A program made the translations under genes and the position numbers. Under the pieces are notes generated by a model that searched no databases, was not told where the DNA came from, and worked only from the letters and a program-made list of their open reading frames with translations. A stretch of DNA of 64,000 bases from Paraburkholderia sp. D15. GTDB lineage: Bacteria > Pseudomonadota > Gammaproteobacteria > Burkholderiales > Burkholderiaceae. Of the stretch, positions 1 to 8,818 are shown in pieces. How positions within the stretch are numbered: the stretch's first letter is position 1; each line of letters begins with the position of its first letter. Location of the stretch: assembly GCF_029910215.1 (NCBI RefSeq), contig NZ_CP110396.1:1054001-1118000 (forward strand). The letters run 5' to 3'.

Positions 1-2355
1 GCAGGCAACCTTGCCTCGAACCATCCGCATCACGTTGCGGCGGATACGCCGCCTTCGGATGCATGCCGCTTTCTGCTCGCGCAACTCGACGCGCACGGCA
101 CGGCGACCACGAACGACAGCATGGGCACGGCGTCGCATGGCACGCGTGCGCGGGGTCTCGCAGCGGGTAGCGGTAGTGGTAGCGGCGGCATTGCCGGCTC
201 CGTGCCCGGTGACGCGAATAGTGCCTACGTGTCCGCTGTTTCCAACGCTTTTAGCGTCGTCAGCGGGTTCAGCGCGGCGCGCACCGCCAGCGTGCTGCAT
301 GCCACCTCCACGAGCAGTTCGCCACCCGCTCGACCTGCGCTCGAATCCATCTGCCGCGCGCTGAGCGGCAATCCGCTCGCGCTCGAACTGGCCGCCATCC
401 AGATCGCGCGCGCGGCGCGCGGCCGCACGACGCTCGCCGATGCGGTCGCGGACTGGGACGCGCGCTGGCGGCGCGTGATGATGCAGCGCGCCGGTAGCCC
501 CGACGTCGCATTGCGTCCGGCGGCGCTGGTGCCGTCGGTGATCGCGCATGCGTACTACGCGCTCGATGCCGGCGCGCAGCATCTGCTGTGCTGCACGAGC
601 CTATTCGCGGGTCCGTTCGATTTCGCCGATGCGCGCGCTGTCTCCATGCGCACCGATGGCGCCGAAGGCCTGGCCGGCGATAGCGCATTGCAGACGCAGG
701 TCGCGGCATTGCTCGATGCGGGTTTGCTGGTCGAGCGGACGCGAGGCGCGGCGAATGGCGCGGCAAATGGCGCGGCAGCCGCGTCTGCGCTCGCCGCGTC
801 GTCCACAGGTTCGGCCGTCGCCTCGCACGCCGGATCGTCCGCTGCGTCGGGCGACGCATCACCCGAACCCTCTCTCGACACCTCACCCGCCGCAATCTGC
901 TCGCTGCGCATGCCGCAAGCAGTGCGGCAATTCGCGCTAGGCGTGCTCGCCTATCGCTTCGACTATGCGTGGGTCGCCGCCCGGCACGCGCAACGCGTGG
1001 CCGAACGGGTCAGCGAAACGGTCGGCCATCCGTCGCATCCGCCGGCCCGCGCGGCCTCCTCACCTTCATCGCCCTCCTCACCCTCCTCACCCTGCCCGCC
1101 CACGCTCGCCGACGTGCGCCGCGCCGTCGACTGGTCGATCGAAGCCGGCCGCTTCCAGATCGCCGCGCCGCTGTTGCAGCATGCCGGGCCGATCTGGAGC
1201 GCCGCGAGTCTGAACGACGAATGGCTGATGTGGATTCGCCGCGCACTCGCGCACGACGGCTCCCGTCAGACGCTTCGCGTCCACGACCAGATGCTGCTTC
1301 ACCTCGCGCTCGCGCAGGCCATGCAGCAGACCACGCCCGCGCCGCCGCCCGCCGACACGCTGGCCGCATGGTGGCGCGTGTACCAGCTCGCCACGACCTG
1401 CGCCGCCGACGACAGCCGTCTGTACGCGCTCTCCGTGCTGCTGTTGCGCACGCTTCAGGCCGGCTTCAGCAACGACCCGCCCGAATTGCTGACGCACGTG
1501 CGCGCGCAGATCGCCCAGGAATGCGAGGGCGCGTCGCCGCACCACGGCTTCGCGCGCCTGCGCGGCGCGCTGATGATGTTGAACGGCCGGCACGAGGAAG
1601 CGATCGCCCTGCTCGCGCCGGCTGACGACAACGCGTCGGCGCCGCCGCGTCACGACCCCGCCGAAGGCAACGGCCCACCGGACTCGCGTCATCCCAACTA
1701 CATCGCCGCGGTCTCGCACAACGCGCTGGCGATTTCGCTGTGGTTCACCGGCGCGCGCGCCACTTCGCACCCGCGCCTGTTGCGCGCGCTGCAGGATGCC
1801 CGGCAGCCATCCGATCCGGTCTCGCGCTGCGTCGGCGCGGCAATGGCCTGCGTGCTGTTCATGCTGGAGGAAAACCGGCCGCGCGCCGGCCAGCAGGCAC
1901 GGCTACTCGCCGACATCGCGCGAAGCGCCGGGCTGCACAGCTGGCAGAACGCCGCGCGCGGTTTTCTGCTGTGGATCGACGCCGCCGACGAAACCTGCGA
2001 CGAAGCACGCCAACTCGCCGATCTCGCGCTACGCAATCTGGCGCGCGGCCACGCGACGATTCTCGACCTGCTGGTGTTCGACCGCTTTGCGGGACTCGCG
2101 CTGAGCCAGGTCGGCGGCGCGGCGCTGATTCGTCTGTTCGAGCGGATGATCGCGAACCTGCTCGATAGCGGACGGCGCTGGCTGTTGCCGGAGGCGTTGC
2201 GGGTGAATGCGGTGCTGTGCCGGCACGCGGGATGGGCCGACGCGGACGTCTGGGCGTTGCTCGAACGCGCGGCGCACGAGGCGCGGCAGCAGCGCGCGTC
2301 GATGTTGTCGCGGCGCATCTCGGCGACCATGGAACAGATCGCGCCGTCGCGCTGA
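1..2355 (+). CDS. Large ATPase-type transcriptional regulator, 3' part (partial)
   Basis: The frame is open from base 1, so the gene starts before the window and only the last 784 residues are present. The stretch NPLALELAAIQIAR followed by a W-rich DARW segment is typical of the end of the NTPase domain in winged-helix or LuxR-like regulators with a STAND-type ATPase; the remaining 500 residues are Ala/Leu-rich helices that look TPR-like. Two low-complexity inserts stand out: NGAANGAAAASALAASS (about base 750-820) and an SPSSPSSPSSP linker (about base 1060-1095). A signal-responsive regulator is likely, but the DNA-binding domain is outside the window, so the role is inferred. Confidence 0.6.
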   Translation, partial: AGNLASNHPHHVAADTPPSDACRFLLAQLDAHGTATTNDSMGTASHGTRARGLAAGSGSGSGGIAGSVPGDANSAYVSAVSNAFSVVSGFSAARTASVLHATSTSSSPPARPALESICRALSGNPLALELAAIQIARAARGRTTLADAVADWDARWRRVMMQRAGSPDVALRPAALVPSVIAHAYYALDAGAQHLLCCTSLFAGPFDFADARAVSMRTDGAEGLAGDSALQTQVAALLDAGLLVERTRGAANGAANGAAAASALAASSTGSAVASHAGSSAASGDASPEPSLDTSPAAICSLRMPQAVRQFALGVLAYRFDYAWVAARHAQRVAERVSETVGHPSHPPARAASSPSSPSSPSSPCPPTLADVRRAVDWSIEAGRFQIAAPLLQHAGPIWSAASLNDEWLMWIRRALAHDGSRQTLRVHDQMLLHLALAQAMQQTTPAPPPADTLAAWWRVYQLATTCAADDSRLYALSVLLLRTLQAGFSNDPPELLTHVRAQIAQECEGASPHHGFARLRGALMMLNGRHEEAIALLAPADDNASAPPRHDPAEGNGPPDSRHPNYIAAVSHNALAISLWFTGARATSHPRLLRALQDARQPSDPVSRCVGAAMACVLFMLEENRPRAGQQARLLADIARSAGLHSWQNAARGFLLWIDAADETCDEARQLADLALRNLARGHATILDLLVFDRFAGLALSQVGGAALIRLFERMIANLLDSGRRWLLPEALRVNAVLCRHAGWADADVWALLERAAHEARQQRASMLSRRISATMEQIAPSR

Positions 2356-2433
2356 GCGCAGAGACGGGCGGTACGTGTGGTACATGCGTTACATGCGATC
2401 GCAGCGCAAACCGGCACGGCGTGCGCTGCCGCG

Positions 2434-2862
2434 TCAATACGGCTGCATCCGCTGCACGATCAGGCGAATCTGCGCCGCGTAGCGATCGCGTTCGGCGGGC
2501 GTCTGCGAATGATAGGCGCCGACCGCGCGCCACGTATTGCCGTACTTGAGCATCATCTTGCGCAGATGCCACGCGGCGATATAGATGCTCGCGCACGGGT
2601 CCATCAACGTATGCGAGGTGATGCCGTAAGAGGATAGCGTCGGCAGATGGATCGAGTTGATCTGCATCAGGCCGTAATCGATCGAGCCGTTGGTGTTGAC
2701 GCGTTTCGCGTTGATGTCGTCGTGCGATTCCTGCCAGGCGAGCGCGCGCAGAATCGTTTCGTTGACGTGCTGATACGAAGCCGCTTCGGCGAAGCAGTCG
2801 GCGCGGGCGGGCGACGTGACGCACAACAGCAGCGTCACGGCCGCGATGGCTCGAATGAGCAT
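2434..2862 (-). CDS. Secreted lytic transglycosylase, SLT domain, 142 aa
   Basis: Small periplasmic lytic transglycosylase of the IpgF/VirB1-like type, which cleaves peptidoglycan glycan strands. Residues 1-21 form a signal peptide ending in ARA. The SLT domain follows with the catalytic Glu45 in the context AWQES and the conserved GLMQIN at 64-69. The length is usual for the single-domain members that serve secretion systems or pili. The ATG at 2862 was chosen because it puts the signal peptide at the N terminus; an ATG 12 codons upstream is also in frame. No secretion genes lie next to it, so its partner is unknown. Confidence 0.8.
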   Translation of the reverse strand: MLIRAIAAVTLLLCVTSPARADCFAEAASYQHVNETILRALAWQESHDDINAKRVNTNGSIDYGLMQINSIHLPTLSSYGITSHTLMDPCASIYIAAWHLRKMMLKYGNTWRAVGAYHSQTPAERDRYAAQIRLIVQRMQPY

Positions 2863-2963
2863 GGTCGGAACCGTCGGAAAGCGTGGTGCGCCGATCATAA
2901 AACCCGCCGCGCCGCCCTCGCGCCGCCGCATGCGAACCCACGACGCGCCATGCGAACCTGGCG

Positions 2964-3746
2964 CTACAGCACCGCCAGCCAGCCGCCGTCGACGTAGATG
3001 ATCTGCCCGTTCACATAACTGGACGCGGCCGATGCCAGATACACCGCCGTGCCGACCAGTTCCTCCGGCTTGCCCCAGCGCTGCGACGGGTTGCTGCTCT
3101 TCACCCATGCGTCGAACGTCGCGTTCTCGATCAGCGCCTGGTTCATGTCGGTCAGGATATAGCCCGGCCCGATCGCATTCGCCTGAATGTTCGCGGCTGC
3201 CCATTCGGCGGCCATCGCGCGGGTCAGCATCTTGATCCCGCCTTTCGCCGCCGTGTACGCGCCGACCGTCGCGCGGCCGGCCTCGCTCGTCAGCGAGCCG
3301 ATGTTGACGATCTTGCCGCCCGTGCCGCGCGCGATCATGCGCCGCGCCGCTTCTTTCGCGACGATGAACGCGCTCGTGAGGTTGGTGTCGATCACGCGCT
3401 GCCAGTCGCTCAGCGCGAGGTCCACGAGCGGCTTGCGGAACTGGATGCCGGCGTTGTTGACGAGAATGTCGATTGCCACGTCGTCCTGGTCCCATTGCGC
3501 GAACGCGGCGGCGACGGCGGCTTCGTCGGTCACGTCGAACGCGCGGCCTTGCGCGTTCAGACCCTGGGCGCGCAGTTGGGCGACGGCGTCGGCCACCGTG
3601 TCGTCGCGCGTGCCGTTGACGATCACGGCGGCGCCTGCCGTGGCGAGCCCCTGCGCGAGTGCAAAGCCGATGCCGCGCGCCGAGCCGGTGACGAGCGCGG
3701 TTCGTCCGCCGAGATCGAATAGCGGGGTCGTGGGACGGTCGTGCAT
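2964..3746 (-). CDS. SDR-family dehydrogenase, IdnO-like (gluconate 5-dehydrogenase family)
   Basis: Short-chain dehydrogenase of 260 aa. The cofactor motif TGSARGIG is at 20-27, NNAG at 97-100, and the catalytic Ser151, Tyr164 and Lys168 are in place. The overall sequence, including the ending GQIIYVDGGW, is close to IdnO/gluconate 5-dehydrogenases, which reduce 5-ketogluconate with NAD(P)H; the exact substrate cannot be read from sequence. The start has a good ribosome binding site (AAGGAGA). It lies downstream of the LysR gene on the same strand and faces away from the transketolase block, so a role in the same sugar-acid pathway is plausible. Confidence 0.8.
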   Translation of the reverse strand: MHDRPTTPLFDLGGRTALVTGSARGIGFALAQGLATAGAAVIVNGTRDDTVADAVAQLRAQGLNAQGRAFDVTDEAAVAAAFAQWDQDDVAIDILVNNAGIQFRKPLVDLALSDWQRVIDTNLTSAFIVAKEAARRMIARGTGGKIVNIGSLTSEAGRATVGAYTAAKGGIKMLTRAMAAEWAAANIQANAIGPGYILTDMNQALIENATFDAWVKSSNPSQRWGKPEELVGTAVYLASAASSYVNGQIIYVDGGWLAVL

Positions 3747-3841
3747 GCAATGTTCTCCTTGAGTCGTGGCCGAAGGGCGCGCCTCGTGTCCGGCGGCAGC
3801 CGAACAGAGAAGCGGCAAGCATTCCATCCGGCAGCTAACGA

Positions 3842-4732
3842 TTAGCGCTCCAGCTCCGCAAACAACCAGTCCTGAAAACTGTGCAGCTTCGGCAGATCGG
3901 CGCGCGACTTCAGCAGATTCAGCGTATAGCCGCGCACCTCCAGGCCATCCAGTCCGAACGGCGCGACGAGTCGCCCCGTTTCCAGTTCGCGCTGCGCGAG
4001 CAGCACGCTTTCGAGGCACACGCCAAGCCCGTCGACGGCCGCGCTCAGTGCCATGAACGAGCGATCGAAACGCGGCCCGCGGCCGATATCGACGCGTGTC
4101 TTGCGATGCAGCCGCATCCAGTCGCGCCAGCCGACCAGACAGCCTTCGCTGTGAATCAGCGGATGGTGCTGCAGATCCGCGACCCCTAGCAGCGGATAGT
4201 CGCCGCTCATCAGCATCGGCGAGCACAGCGGCACGATCGTCTCGGGCGGCAATTCGAGCACCAGCGTACCCGCCGGCTGCAGCTTGCGCGGACCGTAGCG
4301 GATGTCGACATCCACCGCGCCCGACACCAGATCCGCCGCTTCCGACGAAGCGTTCAGCCGCACATCGATATCCGGATGCGCGGCGCTGAAACGGGCGATG
4401 CGCGGCATCAGCCATTGCGTCGCGAAGCTCGGCGTGCAGTGGATCGTGAGGATGTCGCTTTTCGCGACCCGGCCGATTTCGCGGGTGGCCGCATCGATAC
4501 GCGAGAACGCCGCGGTGATTTCCTCGGCGTATTGCCGCCCCGAGTCCGTCAACTGCACGGTGCGATGCAGGCGATGGAACAGACGAATACTCAATTGCTC
4601 TTCCAGCAGCTTGATCTGATGGCTCACGGCCGAAGGCGTGACGAACAGTTCTTCTGCTGCGAGCGCGAACGACGAGAGCCGCGCGGCGGCTTCGAAGGCT
4701 TGAATCGACTTGAGGGTGACGCGATTGTGCAT
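3842..4732 (-). CDS. LysR-family regulator, GcvA-like
   Basis: LysR-type transcriptional regulator of 296 aa, the usual family length. The N-terminal winged helix has the recognition pattern FVTPSAVSHQIKLLEEQL near residues 30-48, which is characteristic of the GcvA/AmpR branch, followed by the two-lobed effector-binding domain. It is transcribed divergently from the split transketolase at 4891, with a 158-bp AT-rich spacer that is the expected place for its binding sites. The likely targets are therefore the catabolic genes to its right and possibly the SDR to its left. Confidence 0.85.
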   Translation of the reverse strand: MHNRVTLKSIQAFEAAARLSSFALAAEELFVTPSAVSHQIKLLEEQLSIRLFHRLHRTVQLTDSGRQYAEEITAAFSRIDAATREIGRVAKSDILTIHCTPSFATQWLMPRIARFSAAHPDIDVRLNASSEAADLVSGAVDVDIRYGPRKLQPAGTLVLELPPETIVPLCSPMLMSGDYPLLGVADLQHHPLIHSEGCLVGWRDWMRLHRKTRVDIGRGPRFDRSFMALSAAVDGLGVCLESVLLAQRELETGRLVAPFGLDGLEVRGYTLNLLKSRADLPKLHSFQDWLFAELER

Positions 4733-4890
4733 GGCAGCATCAGCGTGAATTCAATTCATCCATCGGCCATGTTAATTCGTTTGAGCGCGAAACGGGCTGC
4801 GATTACGCTTGAATCACTGGCCGAGACATCGACGCGGCCCACGAAAAGCATCCGCGCACGACGCTGCGCGGGGCCCATGGAGACGACACC

Positions 4891-5736
4891 GTGAACCCCA
4901 GCGAACCCGCACCCTACGCCGCTCTCGCGGAACACGCGTACCAGATTCGCCGCAACGCGCTGCGCATGGGCGAAGTGCAAGGCCAGGGCTATATCGGCCA
5001 GGCGCTCGACATCGCTGACGTGCTCGCGGTCGCCTACTTCCGCGCGATGCGCTACCGCCCCGACGATCCCGACTGGGAAGGCCGCGACCGCTTCCTGCTG
5101 TCCAACGGCCACTACGCGATCGCGCTGTACGCCGCGCTGATCGAGGCCGGCATCATCGCCGACGAAGAACTGGAGACCTACGGCAGCGACGACAGCCGCC
5201 TGCCGATGTCCGGCATGGCGAGCTACACGCCCGGCATGGAGATGTCCGGCGGCTCGCTCGGCCAGGGGCTGACGATCGCGGTGGGCCGTTGCCTCGGCCT
5301 CAAACGCAAGCAGTCGGACGCCTTCGTCTACACGCTGTTTTCCGACGGCGAACTCGACGAAGGCGCGGTCTGGGAAGGTCTGATGTCCGCCGCGCACTGG
5401 CAGCTCGACAACCTGATCGCGATGGTCGACGTCAACAATCAGCAGGCGGACGGCCCTTCATCGAACGTGATGGCGTTCGAGCCGCTGGTCGAAAAGCTGC
5501 TGGCGTTCGGCTGGTTCGTGCAGCGCGTGGACGGCAACGACCTCGCGGCGGTGGTCGCCGCTTTCGACGCGGCACGCGCGCATCCTGAAGCGCAGCCGCG
5601 CATCATCGTCTGCGATACGCGCATGGGTTGCGGCGTGCCGTTCCTCGAAGCTCGCGAGAAAAACCACTTTATCCGCGTCGATGCGCACGAGTGGCAACTC
5701 GCGCTGCAAGCGCTGGAAGCTGGGAGAAACGCATGA
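4891..5736 (+). CDS. Transketolase, N-terminal (TPP-binding) subunit
   Basis: N-terminal half of a split transketolase, 281 aa. It carries the thiamine diphosphate-binding Pyr/PP module with SNGH at 71-74, SDGELDEG at 151-158 and the downstream VNNQQ segment that completes the TPP motif. The partner subunit begins within the stop codon (ATGA overlap at 5733-5736), so the two are translationally coupled. Split transketolases of this kind are common in sugar-catabolic clusters and can act on unusual ketose phosphates rather than in the central pentose phosphate pathway. Known example by family: apulose-4-phosphate transketolase subunits; the substrate here is not determined. Confidence 0.88.
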   Translation: MNPSEPAPYAALAEHAYQIRRNALRMGEVQGQGYIGQALDIADVLAVAYFRAMRYRPDDPDWEGRDRFLLSNGHYAIALYAALIEAGIIADEELETYGSDDSRLPMSGMASYTPGMEMSGGSLGQGLTIAVGRCLGLKRKQSDAFVYTLFSDGELDEGAVWEGLMSAAHWQLDNLIAMVDVNNQQADGPSSNVMAFEPLVEKLLAFGWFVQRVDGNDLAAVVAAFDAARAHPEAQPRIIVCDTRMGCGVPFLEAREKNHFIRVDAHEWQLALQALEAGRNA

Positions 5737-6731
5737 GCGCCGCCGCTCCGAAACCGCGCCTGAAGACCTCGGCGATGATCGCCTCGATCGCCGGCGAAGG
5801 CCAGATCACGCGCGCCGCGCCGTTCGGCCATGCGCTGGTCGAACTGGCGCGCCAGCGCCCCGAGGTGGTCGGCATGACCGCCGATCTCGGCAAGTACACC
5901 GACCTGCATCTGTTCGCGCAAGCGTATCCCGAACGCTTCTATCAGATGGGCATGGCCGAGCAGTTGCTGATGGGCGCCGCCGCCGGCATGGCGCACGAAG
6001 GCGCGCAACCCTTCGTCACCACCTATGCGGTATTCGCCGCGCGCCGCGCATACGACTTCATTCACCAGGCGATCGCCGAGGACAACCTCGACGTCAAGCT
6101 GGTCTGCGCGCTGCCGGGCCTCACCACCGGCTACGGCCCGAGCCACCAGGCCGCCGAGGATCTGGCGCTGTTCCGCGCGATGCCGAATCTCACGGTGATC
6201 GATCCGTGCGACGCGATCGACATCGAACAGATGGTGCCGGCCATCGCCGATCATCGCGGTCCCGTCTACGCGCGTCTGTTGCGCGGCAACGTGCCGGTGG
6301 TGCTCGACGAATACGGCTACCGGTTCGAACTCGGCAAGGCGAAGCTGTTGCGCGACGGCGCCGAGGTACTGCTGGTGTCGTCCGGAATCATGACCATGCG
6401 TGCGCTGGAAACCGCGAAGGAACTCGCCGCCGACCGCATCGACGTGGGCGTGCTGCACGTGCCGACCATCAAACCGCTCGATGTCGTCACGCTGTTGCGC
6501 GAAGCGCGCCGTCCGGGCCGGCTCGTGGTCGTCGCGGAAAACCATACGGTGATCGGCGGACTCGGCGAGGCGGTGGCCAACGTGCTGCTGACCAATGGCG
6601 TGACCCCGCCGTTCCGGCAGATCGGTCTGCCCGATGCGTTTCTCGACGCGGGCGCGTTGCCCACGCTGCACGACCGCTACGGCATTTCCACCGCGGCGAT
6701 GTGCGACACGATCAAGGCGTGGCTGCGTTAG
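5733..6731 (+). CDS. Transketolase, C-terminal subunit
   Basis: C-terminal half of the split transketolase, 332 aa, with the pyrimidine-binding domain (FYQMGMAEQLLMGAAAGMA near residues 70-88, containing the Glu that activates TPP) and the transketolase C-terminal domain with the HTVIGGLGEAV segment. The start ATG at 5733 overlaps the stop of the N-terminal subunit by four bases. The two proteins together form one catalytic unit that transfers a two-carbon ketol group. The next gene, an SDR, follows after about 150 bases and is probably in the same transcript. Confidence 0.88.
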   Translation: MSAAAPKPRLKTSAMIASIAGEGQITRAAPFGHALVELARQRPEVVGMTADLGKYTDLHLFAQAYPERFYQMGMAEQLLMGAAAGMAHEGAQPFVTTYAVFAARRAYDFIHQAIAEDNLDVKLVCALPGLTTGYGPSHQAAEDLALFRAMPNLTVIDPCDAIDIEQMVPAIADHRGPVYARLLRGNVPVVLDEYGYRFELGKAKLLRDGAEVLLVSSGIMTMRALETAKELAADRIDVGVLHVPTIKPLDVVTLLREARRPGRLVVVAENHTVIGGLGEAVANVLLTNGVTPPFRQIGLPDAFLDAGALPTLHDRYGISTAAMCDTIKAWLR

Positions 6732-6879
6732 CAACCTCGACGAACTTATCCACCCCGGCGACCCCCGGCGCCCCTGGCGACCCGGCAAGCTCGGCGGCAG
6801 CGTGACAGCCGCAGCCGTGTAGTCACGGATAGCCAGACCGTCCACAAAGCATAACCATCCCATTCAGGAGAATCGCATC

Positions 6880-7644
6880 ATGTCAGAGTCACGTCTTCTC
6901 GACGGCAAGGTAGCAGTGATTTCCGGCGGCGCATCGCCGCGCGGCATCGGTATGGCGACCGCGCGCATGTTCGCGGCGCACGGCGCGCGCGTGGCGATCT
7001 TCGATCTCGACGAGAAAGCCGCCGTGGAAGCGGCCGCCTCGATCGGCAGCGCGCATCGCGGCTACGCGTGCGATGTCACGGATCGCGCCGCCTGCCAGGC
7101 CGCCGTCGAGCGCACGGTCGCCGACTTCGGTTCGATCGACGTACTGATCAACAACGCCGGCATTACCCAGGCCGTCAAACTGCTCGACATCGACGCGGAT
7201 AGCTGGGACCGCATTCTCGACGTCAATCTGCGCGGCGTGCTGTATCTGTCGCAAGCGGTCGTGCCGCAAATGAAGAAACAGAAAAGCGGTTCGATCGGCT
7301 GCATGTCGTCGGTATCGGCGCAGCGCGGCGGCGGCATTCTGGGCGGCCCGCACTATTCGGCGGCCAAGGCGGGCGTGCTGGGTCTCGCGAAGGCGATGGC
7401 GCGCGAACTCGGCAACGACGGCATCCGCGTGAACTGCGTGACGCCGGGCCTGATTCAGACCGACATCAACGCCGGCAAGATCAGCGACGACAAACGCGGC
7501 GAGATTCTGTCGGGCATTCCGCTGAACCGCCTCGGCGTACCCGACGACGTGGCCGGCGCATTCCTGTTTCTCGCGTCGCCGCTGTCCTCGTACATCACGG
7601 GCGCGGTGATCGACGTGAACGGCGGCATGCTGATTCACGGCTGA
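6880..7644 (+). CDS. SDR-family NAD(P)-dependent oxidoreductase
   Basis: Classical short-chain dehydrogenase of 254 aa. The cofactor-binding motif is the slightly extended SGGASPRGIG at 15-24, NNAG is at 91-94, and the catalytic Tyr159 and Lys163 are present with Ser residues at 143-146. An AGGAG-type ribosome binding site precedes the ATG. It sits between the split transketolase and the TRAP binding protein on the same strand, so it probably oxidises or reduces a sugar or sugar acid taken up by that transporter. FabG-like activity cannot be excluded on sequence alone. Confidence 0.82.
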   Translation: MSESRLLDGKVAVISGGASPRGIGMATARMFAAHGARVAIFDLDEKAAVEAAASIGSAHRGYACDVTDRAACQAAVERTVADFGSIDVLINNAGITQAVKLLDIDADSWDRILDVNLRGVLYLSQAVVPQMKKQKSGSIGCMSSVSAQRGGGILGGPHYSAAKAGVLGLAKAMARELGNDGIRVNCVTPGLIQTDINAGKISDDKRGEILSGIPLNRLGVPDDVAGAFLFLASPLSSYITGAVIDVNGGMLIHG

Positions 7645-7770
7645 GCGCGCGCCCTGCCGCTGTCGTAAGCGGACGCGGCGAGCGAGCTTCGCAGTTGCCG
7701 CGCGCCGGCGTTCAGAAAGTCGAAAAGCGTCGAAAAAATAGAGCGATACGCCATATTGGAGGAAGACATC

Positions 7771-8814
7771 ATGACTACCCGTTCGAATGCCCCGCAAGGC
7801 ATCAACCGTCGCGACTTTCTGAAAGCCGGCGCGACCCTGGCCGCCGCCGCGCCGTTATGGAGCGTGTCGCGCCGTGCGCTGGCGGCGCCCGAGTTCTCGT
7901 ACAAGCTCGCCACCGGCCAGGACCCGACCCACCCGGTCAATATCCGCGCGCAGGAGGCCATCAATCACATCCGCGAGGCGACCGGCGGCCGGCTCGACAT
8001 CAAGCTGTTTCCGCAGAATCAGCTCGGCTCCGACACCGACCTGCTCTCGCAGGTGCGCAACGGCGGCGTGGAGTTCTTCAACCAGGCGTCGTCGATTCTG
8101 GCGACGTTGACGCCGGCCGCCGGCATCGTCAACACCGGTTTCGCGTTCAAGGACTACGACGCGGTCTGGAAGGCGATGGACGGCGACCTCGGCAACTACA
8201 TCCGCGCGCAGATCGGCAAGTCCGGCATCGTGTCGGTCAGCAAGGTGTGGGACAACGGCTTCCGGCAGATCAGCTCGTCGACCCGCGCATTGCGCGCGCC
8301 CGCCGACCTGAAGGGCTTCAAGATCCGCGTGCCGCAGGCGCCGATGCTGACCTCGCTGTTCAAGGCGCTCGACGCGGGCCCGGCGCCGATCAACTTCAAC
8401 GAACTGTATTCGGCATTGCAGACGGGCGTGGTGGAAGGCCAGGAGAATCCGCTGCCGATCATCGCCACCGCCAAGCTGTACGAAGTGCAGAAGTACATCA
8501 GCCTGACCTCGCACGTGTGGGACGGCTACTGGATTCTCGGCAACCGCGCCGCGTGGGAACGTCTGCCGGCCGACATCCGCGCGATCGTCACGCGCGAGTT
8601 CGAGAAGGCCGCGATGCTGCAGCGCGCGGACATCGCGAAACTGAGCAATACGCTGCGCGACGATCTGAAATCGAAGGGCATCACCTTCGTCGACGTGGAC
8701 CGCGAAGCGTTCCGCGCCGCGCTCGCCAGAACGAGTTTCTACCGCGACTGGAAGGGCAAATACGGCGACGAGGCGTGGGGTCTGCTGGAGAAGTCCGTCG
8801 GAAAACTGGGGTAA
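7771..8814 (+). CDS. TRAP transporter substrate-binding protein, DctP family
   Basis: Periplasmic binding protein of 347 aa for a TRAP carrier. The N terminus has a twin-arginine signal (NRRDFLKAG at 12-20, then a hydrophobic stretch ending in ALA near 38). The mature part shows DctP-family features such as GGRLDIKLFPQNQLG and GFKIRVP. The start at 7771 is preceded by GGAGGA, which makes it preferable to an ATG five codons earlier. The permease starts four bases after the stop. DctP proteins bind carboxylates such as sugar acids or dicarboxylates; the ligand here is inferred to be a sugar acid from the neighbouring enzymes. Confidence 0.9.
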   Translation: MTTRSNAPQGINRRDFLKAGATLAAAAPLWSVSRRALAAPEFSYKLATGQDPTHPVNIRAQEAINHIREATGGRLDIKLFPQNQLGSDTDLLSQVRNGGVEFFNQASSILATLTPAAGIVNTGFAFKDYDAVWKAMDGDLGNYIRAQIGKSGIVSVSKVWDNGFRQISSSTRALRAPADLKGFKIRVPQAPMLTSLFKALDAGPAPINFNELYSALQTGVVEGQENPLPIIATAKLYEVQKYISLTSHVWDGYWILGNRAAWERLPADIRAIVTREFEKAAMLQRADIAKLSNTLRDDLKSKGITFVDVDREAFRAALARTSFYRDWKGKYGDEAWGLLEKSVGKLG

Positions 8815-8818
8815 GGCC